A stretch of DNA of 64,000 nucleotides from Blastomonas sp. AAP53 (GCF_000331245.1 NZ_ANFZ01000004.1:62001-126000), one strand, 5' to 3'; numbered from the stretch's first letter, positions 25,302 through 35,334 are shown. Notes: a model not told the origin generated them from the letters alone. Numbers and translations are program-made.

Positions 25302-25915
25302 GCGAAATCGGCGATATCGAACCCGGCGGCAAAACCGGCACGCAGGGTCTCGGGCGTCAGTTCGGGCAGCATGTCCAGCCGGCCCAGGCGGCGCACGCCC
25401 GAGATTGCCGGGATGGTCGCCTCGCTGTCGGGCATGGCATCGCCGATAAAGGCAATGCCGTGGATCGGCACCTGGCGGGCGCGCAATGCCTCTATCGTCA
25501 TCAGGCTGTGGTTGATCGTGCCGAGCGCCGTGCGCGCGCAGACGATCACCGGGATCTGCCAGCGCGCGAAGATATCGGCATACAACACCGTGCGCGTCAC
25601 CGGCACCAGCGCGCCGCCTGCGCCTTCGATGACCAGAGGTGCATCGATGGTAGGCGGGTTCAAGGCATCGGTATCGATTTCCACGCCGTCGATCTCGGAG
25701 GCGAGGTGCGGCGAGGCGGGCGTCACCAGACGCCAGGCTTCGGGCAGCGTCGATTCCGGCACCATGCGTTCGATGAAGGCGGTGTCGGTCCCGCCCTCCA
25801 GCCCGGATTGCACCGGTTTCCAATAGCGGGCCTTCAACGCCTGAACGAGGGCGGCACTGAACACCGACTTGCCGATATCGGTGTCGGTACCTGTCACAAC
25901 AAAACGCGGTTTCAT
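25298..25915 (-). CDS. bioD: dethiobiotin synthetase
   Basis: 205 residues, ATG 25915 overlapping the bioF stop. The P-loop FVVTGTDTDIGKSVFSAAL is the BioD signature. YWKPVQSGLEGGTDT carries the substrate-binding Lys and Ser, and VIEGAGGALVPVTRT is the conserved E-G-A-G-G motif. It closes the ureido ring of DAPA with CO2 and ATP. It acts between BioA and BioB and is translationally coupled on both sides. Confidence 0.94.
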   Translation of the reverse strand: MKPRFVVTGTDTDIGKSVFSAALVQALKARYWKPVQSGLEGGTDTAFIERMVPESTLPEAWRLVTPASPHLASEIDGVEIDTDALNPPTIDAPLVIEGAGGALVPVTRTVLYADIFARWQIPVIVCARTALGTINHSLMTIEALRARQVPIHGIAFIGDAMPDSEATIPAISGVRRLGRLDMLPELTPETLRAGFAAGFDIADFA

Positions 25916-27051
25916 GCGGGGATCATGATCCTGTCGAGTGATTCGGAGAGCGCGCCGATATCACCCTTTGTCACGTTGCGGGTAATCGAAATTCTGAGGC
26001 GTGCCGTGCCCTGCGGTACCGTCGGCGGGCGGATGCCGCGAATGTCGAAACCCTGGCGCTGCAGCGCGGCGGCAATTCGCATCGTGCGGCCATCCTCGCC
26101 GATGATGACAGGCAGGATCTGTGTATCCGATGGCGCAGCGCCCAGCCGGGGAGCGAGAAGATCGCGCGCCTGGGCCACCCGTGCGAACAGGTCTTCGCGC
26201 CAGTCGTCATGCGCTGCGACCAAGGTAATCGCGCGGCGGGTCATGTGCGCGACCAGTGGCGAGGGCGCGGTGGAAAAGATGAACGGGCGGGCGCGGTTGA
26301 CCAGAAAATCGATGATCACGCGGGGCGCGCAGATCAGCGCGCCTTCGCAACCCAGCGCCTTGCCGCAGGTGTGCAGCGTGATGACGTTCGGCTGGCCGGC
26401 CAGCGCATGGGCCAGGCCGGCGCCAGCAGGACCGAATACGCCGGTGGCGTGCGCCTCGTCGACCACCAGCACGGCATCGTGCCGCGCAGCGACATCGGCC
26501 AGATCGCCGAGCGGCGCGCGGTCGCCGTCCATGCTGTAGAGGCTCTCGACTGCGATCCAGACGCGCCCGGTGCCGCCCGCCAGCCGCCAGGCGATGATCG
26601 CATCGTCAAAGGCCTGCGGGTCGTTATGGGCAGCGGGCCGACATTCGGCGCGCCCCAGCTTCATGCCGTCGTGCGCGCTCGCGTGGATCAGCGCGTCATG
26701 TACCACCAGATCGCCGCGCTGCGGCAGCGTGGCGAACAGCGCGGCATTGGCGGCAAAGCCGGTCGCGAAGAACAGCGCGGCCTCGCTGCCGAAATGCGCT
26801 GCGGCTTCGGCCTCCAGCGCCTCGTGCGCTGCATGGTTGCCACGCAACAGCCGCGATCCGCCCGAGCCTGCGGGCAGGCCCAGCGCCATGCCCTCGCGCA
26901 AGGCATCATGCAGCAGGGTGGATCCAGCCAGTCCCAGATAATCGTTCGAGGCAAAATCCTTGCCCTCGCGGGGCCCAAGCGCACGCAATCTCGAACCCCT
27001 TTTCAGGGATTCGAGTTGCGCGGCATGGTCCTCGAAAAAGGGCGTGGTCAA
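25912..27051 (-). CDS. bioF: 8-amino-7-oxononanoate synthase
   Basis: 379 residues. The most upstream start is TTG 27051, 7 bp after the ilvC stop. No good ribosome site is visible, so the exact start is unsure. The alpha-oxoamine synthase signature is present: FASNDYLGLAGS, GSGGSRLLRGNHAAHEALE, VDEAHATGVFGPAGAGLAH and TLHTCGKALGCEGALI, the last containing the PLP Lys. It condenses pimeloyl-ACP or pimeloyl-CoA with L-alanine. It leads bioF-D-A and follows ilvC so closely that it may be read through from the ilv genes. Confidence 0.92.
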   Translation of the reverse strand: MTTPFFEDHAAQLESLKRGSRLRALGPREGKDFASNDYLGLAGSTLLHDALREGMALGLPAGSGGSRLLRGNHAAHEALEAEAAAHFGSEAALFFATGFAANAALFATLPQRGDLVVHDALIHASAHDGMKLGRAECRPAAHNDPQAFDDAIIAWRLAGGTGRVWIAVESLYSMDGDRAPLGDLADVAARHDAVLVVDEAHATGVFGPAGAGLAHALAGQPNVITLHTCGKALGCEGALICAPRVIIDFLVNRARPFIFSTAPSPLVAHMTRRAITLVAAHDDWREDLFARVAQARDLLAPRLGAAPSDTQILPVIIGEDGRTMRIAAALQRQGFDIRGIRPPTVPQGTARLRISITRNVTKGDIGALSESLDRIMIPA

Positions 27052-27058
27052 GAACGGC

Positions 27059-28081
<1,023 letters not shown>

Positions 28082-28103
28082 CTAGTCATTCCCTGTCTTT
28101 ACC

Positions 28104-28228
28104 TCCTCTCCCTTCAGGGGAGAGGATACCGAAACTTGGCAGCTCGCTGCCTAGTGGAGGTTGGAGAGGGCCGTTCAGCCCCTCTCCCTGGCGCTTCGCG
28201 CCCTCCCTCTCCCCTGCAGGGAGAGGGG
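28104..28228. repeat. palindromic repeat cluster between ilvH and ilvC
   Basis: Several hairpins are packed here: CCTCTCCCTTCAGGGGAGAGG, GGCGCTTCGCGCC, and CCCTCTCCCCTGCAGGGAGAGGG. The outer ends are mutually inverted, like the 21170-21299 element, and GTGGAGGTTGGAGAGGG echoes its GGTGGAGGGGC. No open reading frame is supported. It may affect how far ilvI-ilvH transcripts continue into ilvC. Confidence 0.65.
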
Positions 28229-28233
28229 TAATA

Positions 28234-28749
28234 CTAGCCCGCCTCGGCCCCCCGGGTCATGGCAACAACGCCAGTGCGGGCGACCTCGACCAGCCCGACC
28301 TCGCGCATCAGCGCAATGAACTGGTTGATTTTCTCGACCGATCCGGAAATCTCGAAGACGAAGCTGCTGGTGCTGGTATCGACCGGGCGGGCGCGGAAGA
28401 TGTCTGCCAGGCGCAGCGCCTCGATCCGGTGCTCGCCCGCGCCTGCGACCTTGACCAATGCCAGTTCGCGCTCGACATGCGGTCCCAGCTCGGTGAGGTC
28501 GGCGACGCGGTGGACGGCGACCAGGCGGTCGAGCTGCGCAATGATCTGGTCAATCACCGCAGGCGGGCTCACGGTGACGATGGTGATGCGGCTGGTGGCG
28601 TGATCCTCGCTGATATCGGCCACCGTCAGGCTTTCGATATTATAGCCGCGCGCGGTGAACATGCCCGCGATCTTGGCGAGGATGCCCGCCTCGTTGTCAA
28701 CGGTCACGGTCAGAACGTGCCGTTCGGATGCCTGTTGCTGGATGTGCAT
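28234..28749 (-). CDS. ilvH: acetolactate synthase small (regulatory) subunit
   Basis: 171 residues from ATG 28749 (MHIQQQASERHVLTVTVDN). The ACT domain reads VDNEAGILAKIAGMFTARGYNIESLTVADI, followed by the second conserved block [19 protein letters not shown] and a C-terminal regulatory domain with RPVDTSTSSFVFEISGS. It binds valine and controls the large subunit. It follows ilvI after 115 bp that contain a hairpin. Confidence 0.95.
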   Translation of the reverse strand: MHIQQQASERHVLTVTVDNEAGILAKIAGMFTARGYNIESLTVADISEDHATSRITIVTVSPPAVIDQIIAQLDRLVAVHRVADLTELGPHVERELALVKVAGAGEHRIEALRLADIFRARPVDTSTSSFVFEISGSVEKINQFIALMREVGLVEVARTGVVAMTRGAEAG

Positions 28750-28771
28750 GGGGCGATCTTTCAGAAGGGGT

Positions 28772-28830
28772 GAAAGCCGATGCTGCCCGGGGCAGAATGC
28801 CGCGCTAGCAGGTCGGACAAATCGGCTTTC
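28772..28830. other. hairpin between ilvI and ilvH
   Basis: The outer stem GAAAGCCGAT/ATCGGCTTTC encloses the inner hairpin CTGCCCGGGGCAG. It lies in the otherwise empty 115-bp gap between ilvI and ilvH. There is no T-run on the minus strand, so it looks like an RNA stability or processing element rather than a terminator. Confidence 0.45.
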
Positions 28831-28864
28831 GCCAATGGGACGGCACGGGGAGGGCAGAACCGCA

Positions 28865-30613
28865 TCAGACGAGGGCCTTTGCTTCGTCTTCCATGGTCCC
28901 GGCAACCTCGTCGCCATACAGGATCATGTCGGTGTGCGCCGCGCCCGAAGGGATCATCGGCAGGCAGTTGGCGAGCTTGGCGACGCGGCAGTCGACCATC
29001 ACTGGCCCGGGATGATCGATCATCGCCTGAATGCCCGCGTCGAGTTCTGCCTGGTCGGAAATGCGGATGCCCTTCCAGCCATAGGCCTCTGCCAGCGCGA
29101 CGAAATCGGGCAGCGCATCGGAATAGCTTTCCGAATAGCGGCTTTCATAGGTCAGCTGCTGCCACTGGCGCACCATGCCCATATATTCGTTGTTGAGGAT
29201 GAAGATCTTGACCGGCAGGCGGTATTGCGTCGCGGTGCCCAGCTCCTGGATGTTCATCTGGATCGAGGCCTCACCCGCGATATCGATACACAGCGCACCC
29301 GGATTGCCCAGTTGCGCGCCAATCGCGGCGGGCAGGCCATAGCCCATGGTGCCCAGGCCCCCCGACGTCAGCCACTTGTTGGGTTGTTCGAAGCGGAAAT
29401 ACTGCGCCGCCCACATCTGGTGCTGGCCAACCTCGGTCGAGATGATCGGGCTCTGATCCTTGGTCAGCGCATACAGCCGTTCGATGGCGAGCTGCGGCAT
29501 GATTTCGGAAGCGCTGGGCGGATAGGCCAGGCATTCGCGCGTCCGCCAGCCGGCGATCCGCGCCTGCCATTCGGACAGGTCGTTGGGCGCATGGCCCATC
29601 GCGTTCAGCGCATCGATGATCTGACGCAGCACCGTCGCGCAATCGCCGATGATGCCCAGGTCCACCCGCACCGTCTTGTTGATCGACGACCGGTCGATAT
29701 CGATGTGGATCTTCTTCGACGTCGGCGAGAAGGCATCGAGCCGTCCGGTGACGCGGTCGTCGAAGCGCGCACCGACGCAGATCACCAGATCGGCGCGGTT
29801 CATCGTCATGTTGGCTTCATAGGTGCCGTGCATGCCCAGCATGCCCAGCCAGTCGGGATGCTCGGACGGAAACGCGCCCAGGCCCATCAGCGTCGAGGTG
29901 ACCGGCGCGCCGGTCATCCCCTGCAGTTCGCGCAGCAGCGTGCTCGCCTCGGGCCCTGCATTGATGACGCCGCCGCCCGAATAGATCACCGGGCTGGTCG
30001 CCTCTGCGATCATGCGCGCTGCGGTCGCGATATCGTCTGCCGTGCCTTCCTTGACCGGCGCATAGCGCAGGTTGGGGCGGGCAGGGGTGTCCGTGTCATG
30101 CGGCGCGCTGGCGACCTGGACATCCTTGGGAATGTCGATCAGCACCGGGCCGGGGCGGCCCTGGGTCGCGATGTGAAACGCTTCGCGCACCGTCGATGCG
30201 AGCTTTGCCGGGTCCTTCACCAGATAATTGTGCTTGGTGCAGTGGCGGGTGATGCCGATGGTGTCGGCTTCCTGAAAGGCATCGGTGCCGATGAGGTTGG
30301 TCGCGACCTGGCCGGTGATGACGACCATCGGGATCGAATCCATCAGCGCATCGGTAATGCCGGTGACCGCATTGGTCGCACCAGGGCCAGAGGTGACCAG
30401 CACGACGCCGGGCTTTCCGGTGGCGCGGGCATAGCCCTCTGCCGCATGCGCTGCCGCCTGCTCGTGCCGCACCAGAATGTGGCGCAGCGAAGGGTGCCCG
30501 AAGATCGCGTCGTAAATCGGCAGCACCGCGCCGCCAGGATAGCCGAAGATCACCTCGACGCCCTGTTCGACCAGCGTTTCAACCAATATCTGCGCGCCGC
30601 TCAATTCGGGCAT
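28865..30613 (-). CDS. ilvI: acetolactate synthase large subunit
   Basis: 582 residues, ATG 30613. A ThDP enzyme with [17 protein letters not shown] and [21 protein letters not shown] (the cofactor-activating Glu is in the HEQ motif), a central FAD-binding domain, and the C-terminal ThDP/Mg motif [21 protein letters not shown]...[12 protein letters not shown]. Here the usual GDGSF reads AGEAS, so the Asp of the GDG motif is shifted to IDIAGEAS. It makes acetolactate or acetohydroxybutyrate for Val, Leu and Ile. An attenuator-like hairpin lies just upstream. Confidence 0.94.
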   Translation of the reverse strand: MPELSGAQILVETLVEQGVEVIFGYPGGAVLPIYDAIFGHPSLRHILVRHEQAAAHAAEGYARATGKPGVVLVTSGPGATNAVTGITDALMDSIPMVVITGQVATNLIGTDAFQEADTIGITRHCTKHNYLVKDPAKLASTVREAFHIATQGRPGPVLIDIPKDVQVASAPHDTDTPARPNLRYAPVKEGTADDIATAARMIAEATSPVIYSGGGVINAGPEASTLLRELQGMTGAPVTSTLMGLGAFPSEHPDWLGMLGMHGTYEANMTMNRADLVICVGARFDDRVTGRLDAFSPTSKKIHIDIDRSSINKTVRVDLGIIGDCATVLRQIIDALNAMGHAPNDLSEWQARIAGWRTRECLAYPPSASEIMPQLAIERLYALTKDQSPIISTEVGQHQMWAAQYFRFEQPNKWLTSGGLGTMGYGLPAAIGAQLGNPGALCIDIAGEASIQMNIQELGTATQYRLPVKIFILNNEYMGMVRQWQQLTYESRYSESYSDALPDFVALAEAYGWKGIRISDQAELDAGIQAMIDHPGPVMVDCRVAKLANCLPMIPSGAAHTDMILYGDEVAGTMEDEAKALV

Positions 30614-30633
30614 GATGAAAGCCTTACTTCTTC

Positions 30634-30666
30634 AAAAAACGTGGGCCCGCTTAGACAATACGGGCC
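30634..30666 (-). promoter_or_regulatory. terminator-like hairpin ahead of ilvI (possible attenuator)
   Basis: On the minus strand GGCCCG (30666-30661) pairs with CGGGCC (30649-30644) across an 11-base loop, and six T residues follow (30639-30634), 20 bp before the ilvI start. This position is typical for attenuation. No leader peptide with a run of branched-chain codons was found, so the signal it would sense is unclear. Confidence 0.5.
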
Positions 30667-30723
30667 AACGTTGCAAAACCATAAGCTGCCAACCGTCTTG
30701 CGCCGATCGACACTAGCGAAAAT

Positions 30724-30754
30724 CAACCCGGCGCAGGAAACCCGCGCCGGGTTG
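30724..30754 (-). terminator. rho-independent terminator after miaA
   Basis: An 11-bp stem CAACCCGGCGC/GCGCCGGGTTG with a 9-base loop lies about 85 bp past the miaA stop and is followed on the minus strand by ATTTTCG. It would separate miaA from ilvI. Confidence 0.65.
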
Positions 30755-30838
30755 GTGAAAAGTGTGACGTGTCGAAGGACGCTGGCAGCAACGTCGTGAC
30801 CCATTCGCTCTAAGAGACATAAAATGCTGCGTCAATAC

Positions 30839-31804
30839 CTAATTGTGAAACAAAATATCAAAATCTACGTTATCACTATCCGAAAGTGCTTCCGTATACC
30901 GTTTCCAGCTCTCCGGTGGCTGGTTGCGGAACCATGTGTATTGGCGTTTGGCATATTGCCGGGTCGCCAGCTGGCCCTGTGCGAGACACTCGGCGTGCCC
31001 GATCTCGCCGCGCAGCAGCTTTGCAACCTCAGGCACACCGATGGCGCGCATCACCGGCAGATCGGGCGACAGCTGCCGCGTCAGCAGCGTTTCCACCTCG
31101 GCCAGCGCCCCAGCCTCCAGCATCAGCGCGAATCGCTGGTCACAGCGTTCGAGCAGCCAGTCGCGCGGCGGTTGCAGCACCAGCGGGCGCAGCGTGATCT
31201 GGTCGCCGATGCCGCCCACCTTGCGGGCCTGCCAGTGCGTGATCGGCTGCCCGGTGGAGCGCACGACCTCGAGCGCACGGGCGACGCGCGTGGTGTCCGC
31301 CGCGTTGAGCCGCGCCGCGCTCGCCGGGTCTTCGCGGGCAAGCGCGGCATGGGTCTGGTCGACCGGCATCGCGCGGACGGCCTCGCGGATCGCGGGATCG
31401 ATTTCGGGAATGGGGGCGATGCCGTGCAGCAGCGTCTGGAGATACAGGCCGGTACCCCCCACAAGGATCGGCAATGCGCCCACTGCATGCACCGCTGCGA
31501 TCTCGGCGCGGGCGTCCGCTGCCCAGCGTGCGGCGGAGCAGGCCTGGGCGCCATCGATATAGCCGAACAGCCGGTGGTCGATCCCGCCCATCTCCACATC
31601 GCTGGGTCTGGCCGACAGGATCGCAAGATCGGCATAGACCTGCGCGCTGTCGGCATTGATGATCACCGCGCGCTCGCCGCGTTGCTCCAGCCAGCGCGCA
31701 TAGGCGACCGCCAATCCGCTCTTGCCGCTGGCGGTGGGTCCGGCAATAAGCGCCACCGCCGGACGGCTGTGTCCGGCTGCATCGGGGGAAGTATTTGTGC
31801 CCAT
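30839..31804 (-). CDS. miaA: tRNA dimethylallyltransferase
   Basis: 321 residues from ATG 31804; GTG 31810 is an alternative. The P-loop VALIAGPTASGKSGLAVAYA and the following INADSAQVYADLAILSARPS (catalytic Asp) are diagnostic. Also present are GGTGLYLQTLLHGIAPIPEID and the C-terminal AKRQYTWFRNQ. It adds the dimethylallyl group to A37 of tRNAs that read UNN codons. Its start overlaps the start of serB on the other strand, so each promoter must lie inside the neighbour's coding region. Confidence 0.95.
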   Translation of the reverse strand: MGTNTSPDAAGHSRPAVALIAGPTASGKSGLAVAYARWLEQRGERAVIINADSAQVYADLAILSARPSDVEMGGIDHRLFGYIDGAQACSAARWAADARAEIAAVHAVGALPILVGGTGLYLQTLLHGIAPIPEIDPAIREAVRAMPVDQTHAALAREDPASAARLNAADTTRVARALEVVRSTGQPITHWQARKVGGIGDQITLRPLVLQPPRDWLLERCDQRFALMLEAGALAEVETLLTRQLSPDLPVMRAIGVPEVAKLLRGEIGHAECLAQGQLATRQYAKRQYTWFRNQPPESWKRYTEALSDSDNVDFDILFHN

Positions 31805-32675
31805 AGCCACGCTGATAGCAGCAGAGCCCCTCCCAGCGGGAGAGCTAAACGCTGCCGCCGACAGATTGCATCACGCCGGCCTGGTGGTCGGGGCGAACCA
31901 TTGGATCGAACCCGGGCTGGTAGGCGAGTTGCGCTTCACCGGCGATCTTGCCAGCGCCAATGCTGCGCTCGATCCGCTGCGTGGCGTTGCCGATGTGCTG
32001 GTGCTGGACGAAGCCGTACGATCACCCCGCCTGCTGATGTCCGACATGGACAGCACGATGATCGCCAACGAGTGCATCGACGAGCTGGCCGATTATGCCG
32101 GCGTCAAGCCGCAGGTCGCCGAGATCACCGAACGCGCGATGCAGGGCGAGCTTGATTTCGAGGCGGCGCTGCGTGAACGCGTCGCGCTGCTCAAGGGGTT
32201 GAGCGAGCATGTCATCGCCGATTGCCTGGTCCAGCGCATCCGCCCGATGCCCGGCGCGCGGACTTTGGTGCGCACCCTGTCGCAGCGCGGCGCGGATTGC
32301 GTGCTGGTCTCGGGCGGCTTTCATTCCTTTGCCGATGTCATCGGCGCGGAGCTGGGCTTCCACGCGGTGTTCGCCAACCGGCTGGTGATCGAGCATGGCC
32401 ATATGACCGGCGAGCTGGAGGGCGGCATCGTCGATGCTGCGCGCAAGGCGGCGATCCTGATGGACCAGTCTGCCCGGCAGGGGCTTGCGCCGGAGCAGGT
32501 GATCGCGCTGGGCGATGGCGCCAACGATATCCCGATGCTGAAGGCGGCAGGGGCGGGAATCGCCTATCACGCCAAGCCCGCAGCCATCGCCGCCGCCGAC
32601 GCGCATATCGCGCATGGCGACTGGACGGCGCTGCTCCACGCATTGGGCATCCCGCGCAGTGAGTGGAGCGATTAG
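31797..32675 (+). CDS. serB: phosphoserine phosphatase
   Basis: 292 residues from GTG 31797. This is the best in-frame start, because no ATG occurs before the catalytic motif. HAD motif I reads LLMSDMDSTMIANECIDELAD (DxDxT). Motif II Ser is in VLVSGGFHSFADVIG, and motif III/IV are AARKAAILMD and VIALGDGANDIPMLKAAG. The N-terminal region is a short ACT-like domain as in E. coli SerB. It makes serine from phosphoserine. A strong terminator follows at 32686. Confidence 0.93.
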   Translation: MPIATLIAAEPLPAGELNAAADRLHHAGLVVGANHWIEPGLVGELRFTGDLASANAALDPLRGVADVLVLDEAVRSPRLLMSDMDSTMIANECIDELADYAGVKPQVAEITERAMQGELDFEAALRERVALLKGLSEHVIADCLVQRIRPMPGARTLVRTLSQRGADCVLVSGGFHSFADVIGAELGFHAVFANRLVIEHGHMTGELEGGIVDAARKAAILMDQSARQGLAPEQVIALGDGANDIPMLKAAGAGIAYHAKPAAIAAADAHIAHGDWTALLHALGIPRSEWSD

Positions 32676-32685
32676 GCCCATGGAA

Positions 32686-32726
32686 AAGGGGTGCGGCGAT
32701 CGCTCGCCGCACCCCTTCGTGCTTTT
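32686..32726. terminator. bidirectional terminator between serB and SDR gene
   Basis: A perfect 14-bp stem AAGGGGTGCGGCGA/TCGCCGCACCCCTT with a 4-base loop, followed on the plus strand by CGTGCTTTT. It sits between the convergent serB and SDR genes. Confidence 0.85.
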
Positions 32727-32744
32727 CAGCCGTGAACCCGAAGA

Positions 32745-33641
32745 TCAGCCCTGCAGCAGGCGCATGATTGTCATCGCCTGTTCGCTGCCCGACTGGGGGA
32801 CGGTCTCGCCGGTGCGGTCGGTGATCTTGTCGAAGATGCGCGCGACGCCTTCGGCGGTGCGCTCGCCCTCGGGAAGCGCCGCGCCCTGGGTCATCGTGAC
32901 ATAGGCCGCGTGGAACGCACCTGCGCCTGCGCCGATGATCATGTTGGTCGGCGCGTCTTCCGACACCAGATAGACGGCGGCGGGAACGACGTTCTCGGGC
33001 TTGAACTGGGCGAAGGCTTCGGGCGGGAAGATGTCTTCGGTCATGCGCGTGCCGGCGACCGGCGCCAGCGTGTTGACCTTGATGTTGTTCTTCGCGCCTT
33101 CAAGATACAGCGTCTTGGTGAGGCCGGCGAGGCCGAGCTTGGCCGCGCCATAATTTGCCTGGCCGAAGTTGCCATAGAGGCCGGTCGACGATGCGGTCAT
33201 CAGGATGCGGCCATAGTTCTGCTCGCGCATGGTTTCCCACACCGCCTTGGTGCAGTTGGCCGAGCCCAGCAGGTGAACCTTCACCACCAGATCGAAATCG
33301 GAAGGCTCCATCTTGGCAAAGCTCTTGTCGCGCAGGATGCCGGCGTTGTTGATCAGGACGTGCACGCCGCCCCAGGCTTCCTTGGCCTTGGCGACCATTT
33401 CGACCATCTGCTCGTATTCGGTGACGTTCCCGCCATTGGCCATGGCCTCGCCGCCAGCGGCCTTGATCTCTTCGACCACCTTCGCGGCCGCATCCGAGGT
33501 GCCGGTGCCGTCGCGGGCACCGCCCAGATCGTTGACGACGACCTTGGCGCCGCGCGCGGCGAGATCGAGCGCATAGGCGCGGCCCAGGCCGCCGCCTGCG
33601 CCGGTGACAATGGCAACGCGGTCCTTGAAACTGATGGTCAT
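32745..33641 (-). CDS. SDR family dehydrogenase (MFE-2 / 3-hydroxyacyl-CoA dehydrogenase-like)
   Basis: 298 residues from ATG 33641 (MTISFKDRVAIVTGAGGG). The cofactor motif GAGGGLGRAYAL, then VVVNDLGGARDGTG, LINNAGILRDKSF and the catalytic MTASSTGLYGNFGQANYGAAKLGL (Ser, Tyr, Lys) are complete. The VNDLGG and ILRDKSF segments are characteristic of the dehydrogenase domain of peroxisomal multifunctional enzyme type 2 and its bacterial homologues, so beta-oxidation of an acyl-CoA is likely. Monocistronic; the substrate range is unknown. Confidence 0.9.
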   Translation of the reverse strand: MTISFKDRVAIVTGAGGGLGRAYALDLAARGAKVVVNDLGGARDGTGTSDAAAKVVEEIKAAGGEAMANGGNVTEYEQMVEMVAKAKEAWGGVHVLINNAGILRDKSFAKMEPSDFDLVVKVHLLGSANCTKAVWETMREQNYGRILMTASSTGLYGNFGQANYGAAKLGLAGLTKTLYLEGAKNNIKVNTLAPVAGTRMTEDIFPPEAFAQFKPENVVPAAVYLVSEDAPTNMIIGAGAGAFHAAYVTMTQGAALPEGERTAEGVARIFDKITDRTGETVPQSGSEQAMTIMRLLQG

Positions 33642-33804
33642 GGCAAGCATCCTCTCGAACATGGTTTACACGGGGCGCGCGACAAATCCGCGCGGAATGG
33701 CGCGGGTTTTAGCCATGTTGCGCCGCTTGGCAAGCACCAAGCTGTGCCCGCAGAGGCTCAGGCGCGATTGACGTTCGCGTAAAGCCAGGGTGACGTTACG
33801 GCGA

Positions 33805-34500
33805 TCAGGCCAGTTCGCTGTCCAGCGCATATCCGGCAGAGCGCACCGTGCGGATGATATCGGGCTGGCCATGCGCGTTGAGCGCCTTGCGCAGCCGCCG
33901 GATGTGCACGTCGACGGTGCGAATCTCGATATCGCTGTCGTGCCCCCAGACGCTGTCGAGCAGGCGCTCGCGCGAGAACACCCAGCCGGGATGCTCGAGG
34001 AAGTGGCGCAGCAGGCGGAACTCGGTGGGGCCGAGCGGAATGGTCTGCCCGGCGCGCTTCACCTTGTAGCCCACGGTATCCATCTCGATATCGGCAAAGC
34101 TCAAGGCCTCGCCCGCCAGCGCCGGACGCACGCGGCGCAGCACCGCATTGACGCGCGCAATCAGCTCGCGCGGAGAAAAGGGCTTGGTGACATAATCGTC
34201 CGCGCCGATATCCAGCCCGCGCACCCGGTCTTCCTCTTCGCCGCGTGCCGACATCATGATGATCGGGATGTTCGAGGTATCGTTGTCGCGGCGCAGGCGG
34301 CGGCAGACCTCGATGCCCGACAGGTTTTCGATCATCCAGTCGAGCAGCACGATATCGGGCCGCTCCTCGCGCGCGATCAGCATGGCCTCTTCGCCATCGG
34401 GGGTGTGGCTGACGCGAAAGCCTTGTTTGTCGAAGTGCCAGGACACCAGCTCGGAGAGCGCCATGTCGTCTTCAACCAGCAGCAGATGAGGAGTCGTCAT
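33805..34500 (-). CDS. phoB: phosphate regulon response regulator PhoB
   Basis: 231 residues. The receiver domain begins LLLVEDDMALSELVSWHFDKQG, with the phospho-acceptor Asp in IVLLDWMIENLSG and the switch Lys in DDYVTKPFSPREL. The OmpR-type winged helix includes LGPTEFRLLRHFLEHPGWVFSRERLLDSVWG and VDVHIRRLRKALN. It activates Pho-box promoters when phosphorylated by PhoR. It ends the pst-phoU-phoB series, 33 bp after phoU. Confidence 0.95.
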   Translation of the reverse strand: MTTPHLLLVEDDMALSELVSWHFDKQGFRVSHTPDGEEAMLIAREERPDIVLLDWMIENLSGIEVCRRLRRDNDTSNIPIIMMSARGEEEDRVRGLDIGADDYVTKPFSPRELIARVNAVLRRVRPALAGEALSFADIEMDTVGYKVKRAGQTIPLGPTEFRLLRHFLEHPGWVFSRERLLDSVWGHDSDIEIRTVDVHIRRLRKALNAHGQPDIIRTVRSAGYALDSELA

Positions 34501-34533
34501 CGTGTGTGTGCTTTCTGTAACAAAAATTCCGGA

Positions 34534-35244
34534 TCAATCGGCTCCGGGGGCCAGTGCATCATCGCCGCGCTCGCGTTCGTTCATCGACTGGCCGGTCACC
34601 GCGAAATAGACCATCTCGGACACGTTGGTGGCGTGGTCGCCGATGCGCTCGAGATTCTTGGCGATGAACAGCAGGTGCGTGCCCGCGCCGACATGCTCGG
34701 GGTTCGAAATCATGTGCGCGATCAGCGCGCGGAAGATGCTGTTGTAGAAATCATCGACCGTCTTGTCCTGCGCGCAGACCGCGACCGCGAGATCGGCGTC
34801 GCGCCTGGCAAACGCGGTAAAGGCATCATCGACCAGCTGACGTGTCGCATCGGCCATCGCAGGCAACAGGCGGGCGGCATCGATATGCTGCGCCGGATCG
34901 ATCAGGGCGACCCGCTTGGCGATATTCTTGGCATAATCGCCGATGCGTTCGACCACGCCCGAAATCTTGAGCGCCGCGACCAGTTCGCGCAGATCGTCGG
35001 CCATCGGGGCACGCAGCGCGATGGTCTGGATTACCATCCGGTCGATCTGCTCTTCCAGCGCATCGATGCGCTTGTCGCCTTCGACCACCTGACGCGCCAG
35101 ATCGAGATCATGGTTGGTCAGCGCGGTCATCGCGCCTTCGACCGCCTTTTCCGCGCGTCCGCCGATTTCGGCGATCAGTCCGCGCAGCGTGGCAAGGTCG
35201 CCGTCAAAGGCCTTGAGCGTGTGTTCGTTCTGGCTGTGGTTCAT
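34534..35244 (-). CDS. phoU: phosphate transport system regulator PhoU
   Basis: 236 residues from ATG 35244; an in-frame TTG lies just before. Two PhoU three-helix repeats are seen. The conserved blocks are IDALEEQIDRMVIQTIALRAPMADDLRELVAALK with ERIGDYAKNIAKRV, and later FIAKNLERIGDHATNVSEMVYF. These E/D-x-x-x-D clusters bind metals in PhoU proteins. It couples PstSCAB status to PhoR signalling. It lies between pstB and phoB. Confidence 0.95.
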   Translation of the reverse strand: MNHSQNEHTLKAFDGDLATLRGLIAEIGGRAEKAVEGAMTALTNHDLDLARQVVEGDKRIDALEEQIDRMVIQTIALRAPMADDLRELVAALKISGVVERIGDYAKNIAKRVALIDPAQHIDAARLLPAMADATRQLVDDAFTAFARRDADLAVAVCAQDKTVDDFYNSIFRALIAHMISNPEHVGAGTHLLFIAKNLERIGDHATNVSEMVYFAVTGQSMNERERGDDALAPGAD

Positions 35245-35334
35245 CAAATTATCCAGTTCATCGCGGTGCCGGAGAGGGCGGTCAGGGGCAGTGTCGCCTC
35301 ATTTGCCTGTCCGGACGCTTAAGCATGTAGGGCA

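Noticed and set aside
24048-25823. 591-codon fusion-like reading of bioA with upstream codons
   Set aside because: The extra N-terminal part is the out-of-frame reading of bioD; ATG 25301 with an ATGA overlap is the proper bioA start.
23862-25826. 654-codon frame on the plus strand
   Set aside because: It is antisense to bioA and bioD; both are certain from cofactor motifs.
28865-30613. loss of the GDG thiamine motif in IlvI
   Set aside because: The segment reads IDIAGEAS, which differs from the usual GDGS, but the same Asp-x-x-Gly-x-x-Ser arrangement is common in acetolactate synthases (DIDGDGS / DIAGEAS variants) and the rest of the enzyme is intact.
28655-30799. 714-codon frame on the plus strand
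   Set aside because: It is antisense to ilvI and ilvH and has no family features.
30601-30804. 67-codon frame upstream of ilvI as a leader peptide
   Set aside because: It runs through both hairpins and past the ilvI start with no cluster of branched-chain codons, unlike a real attenuator leader.
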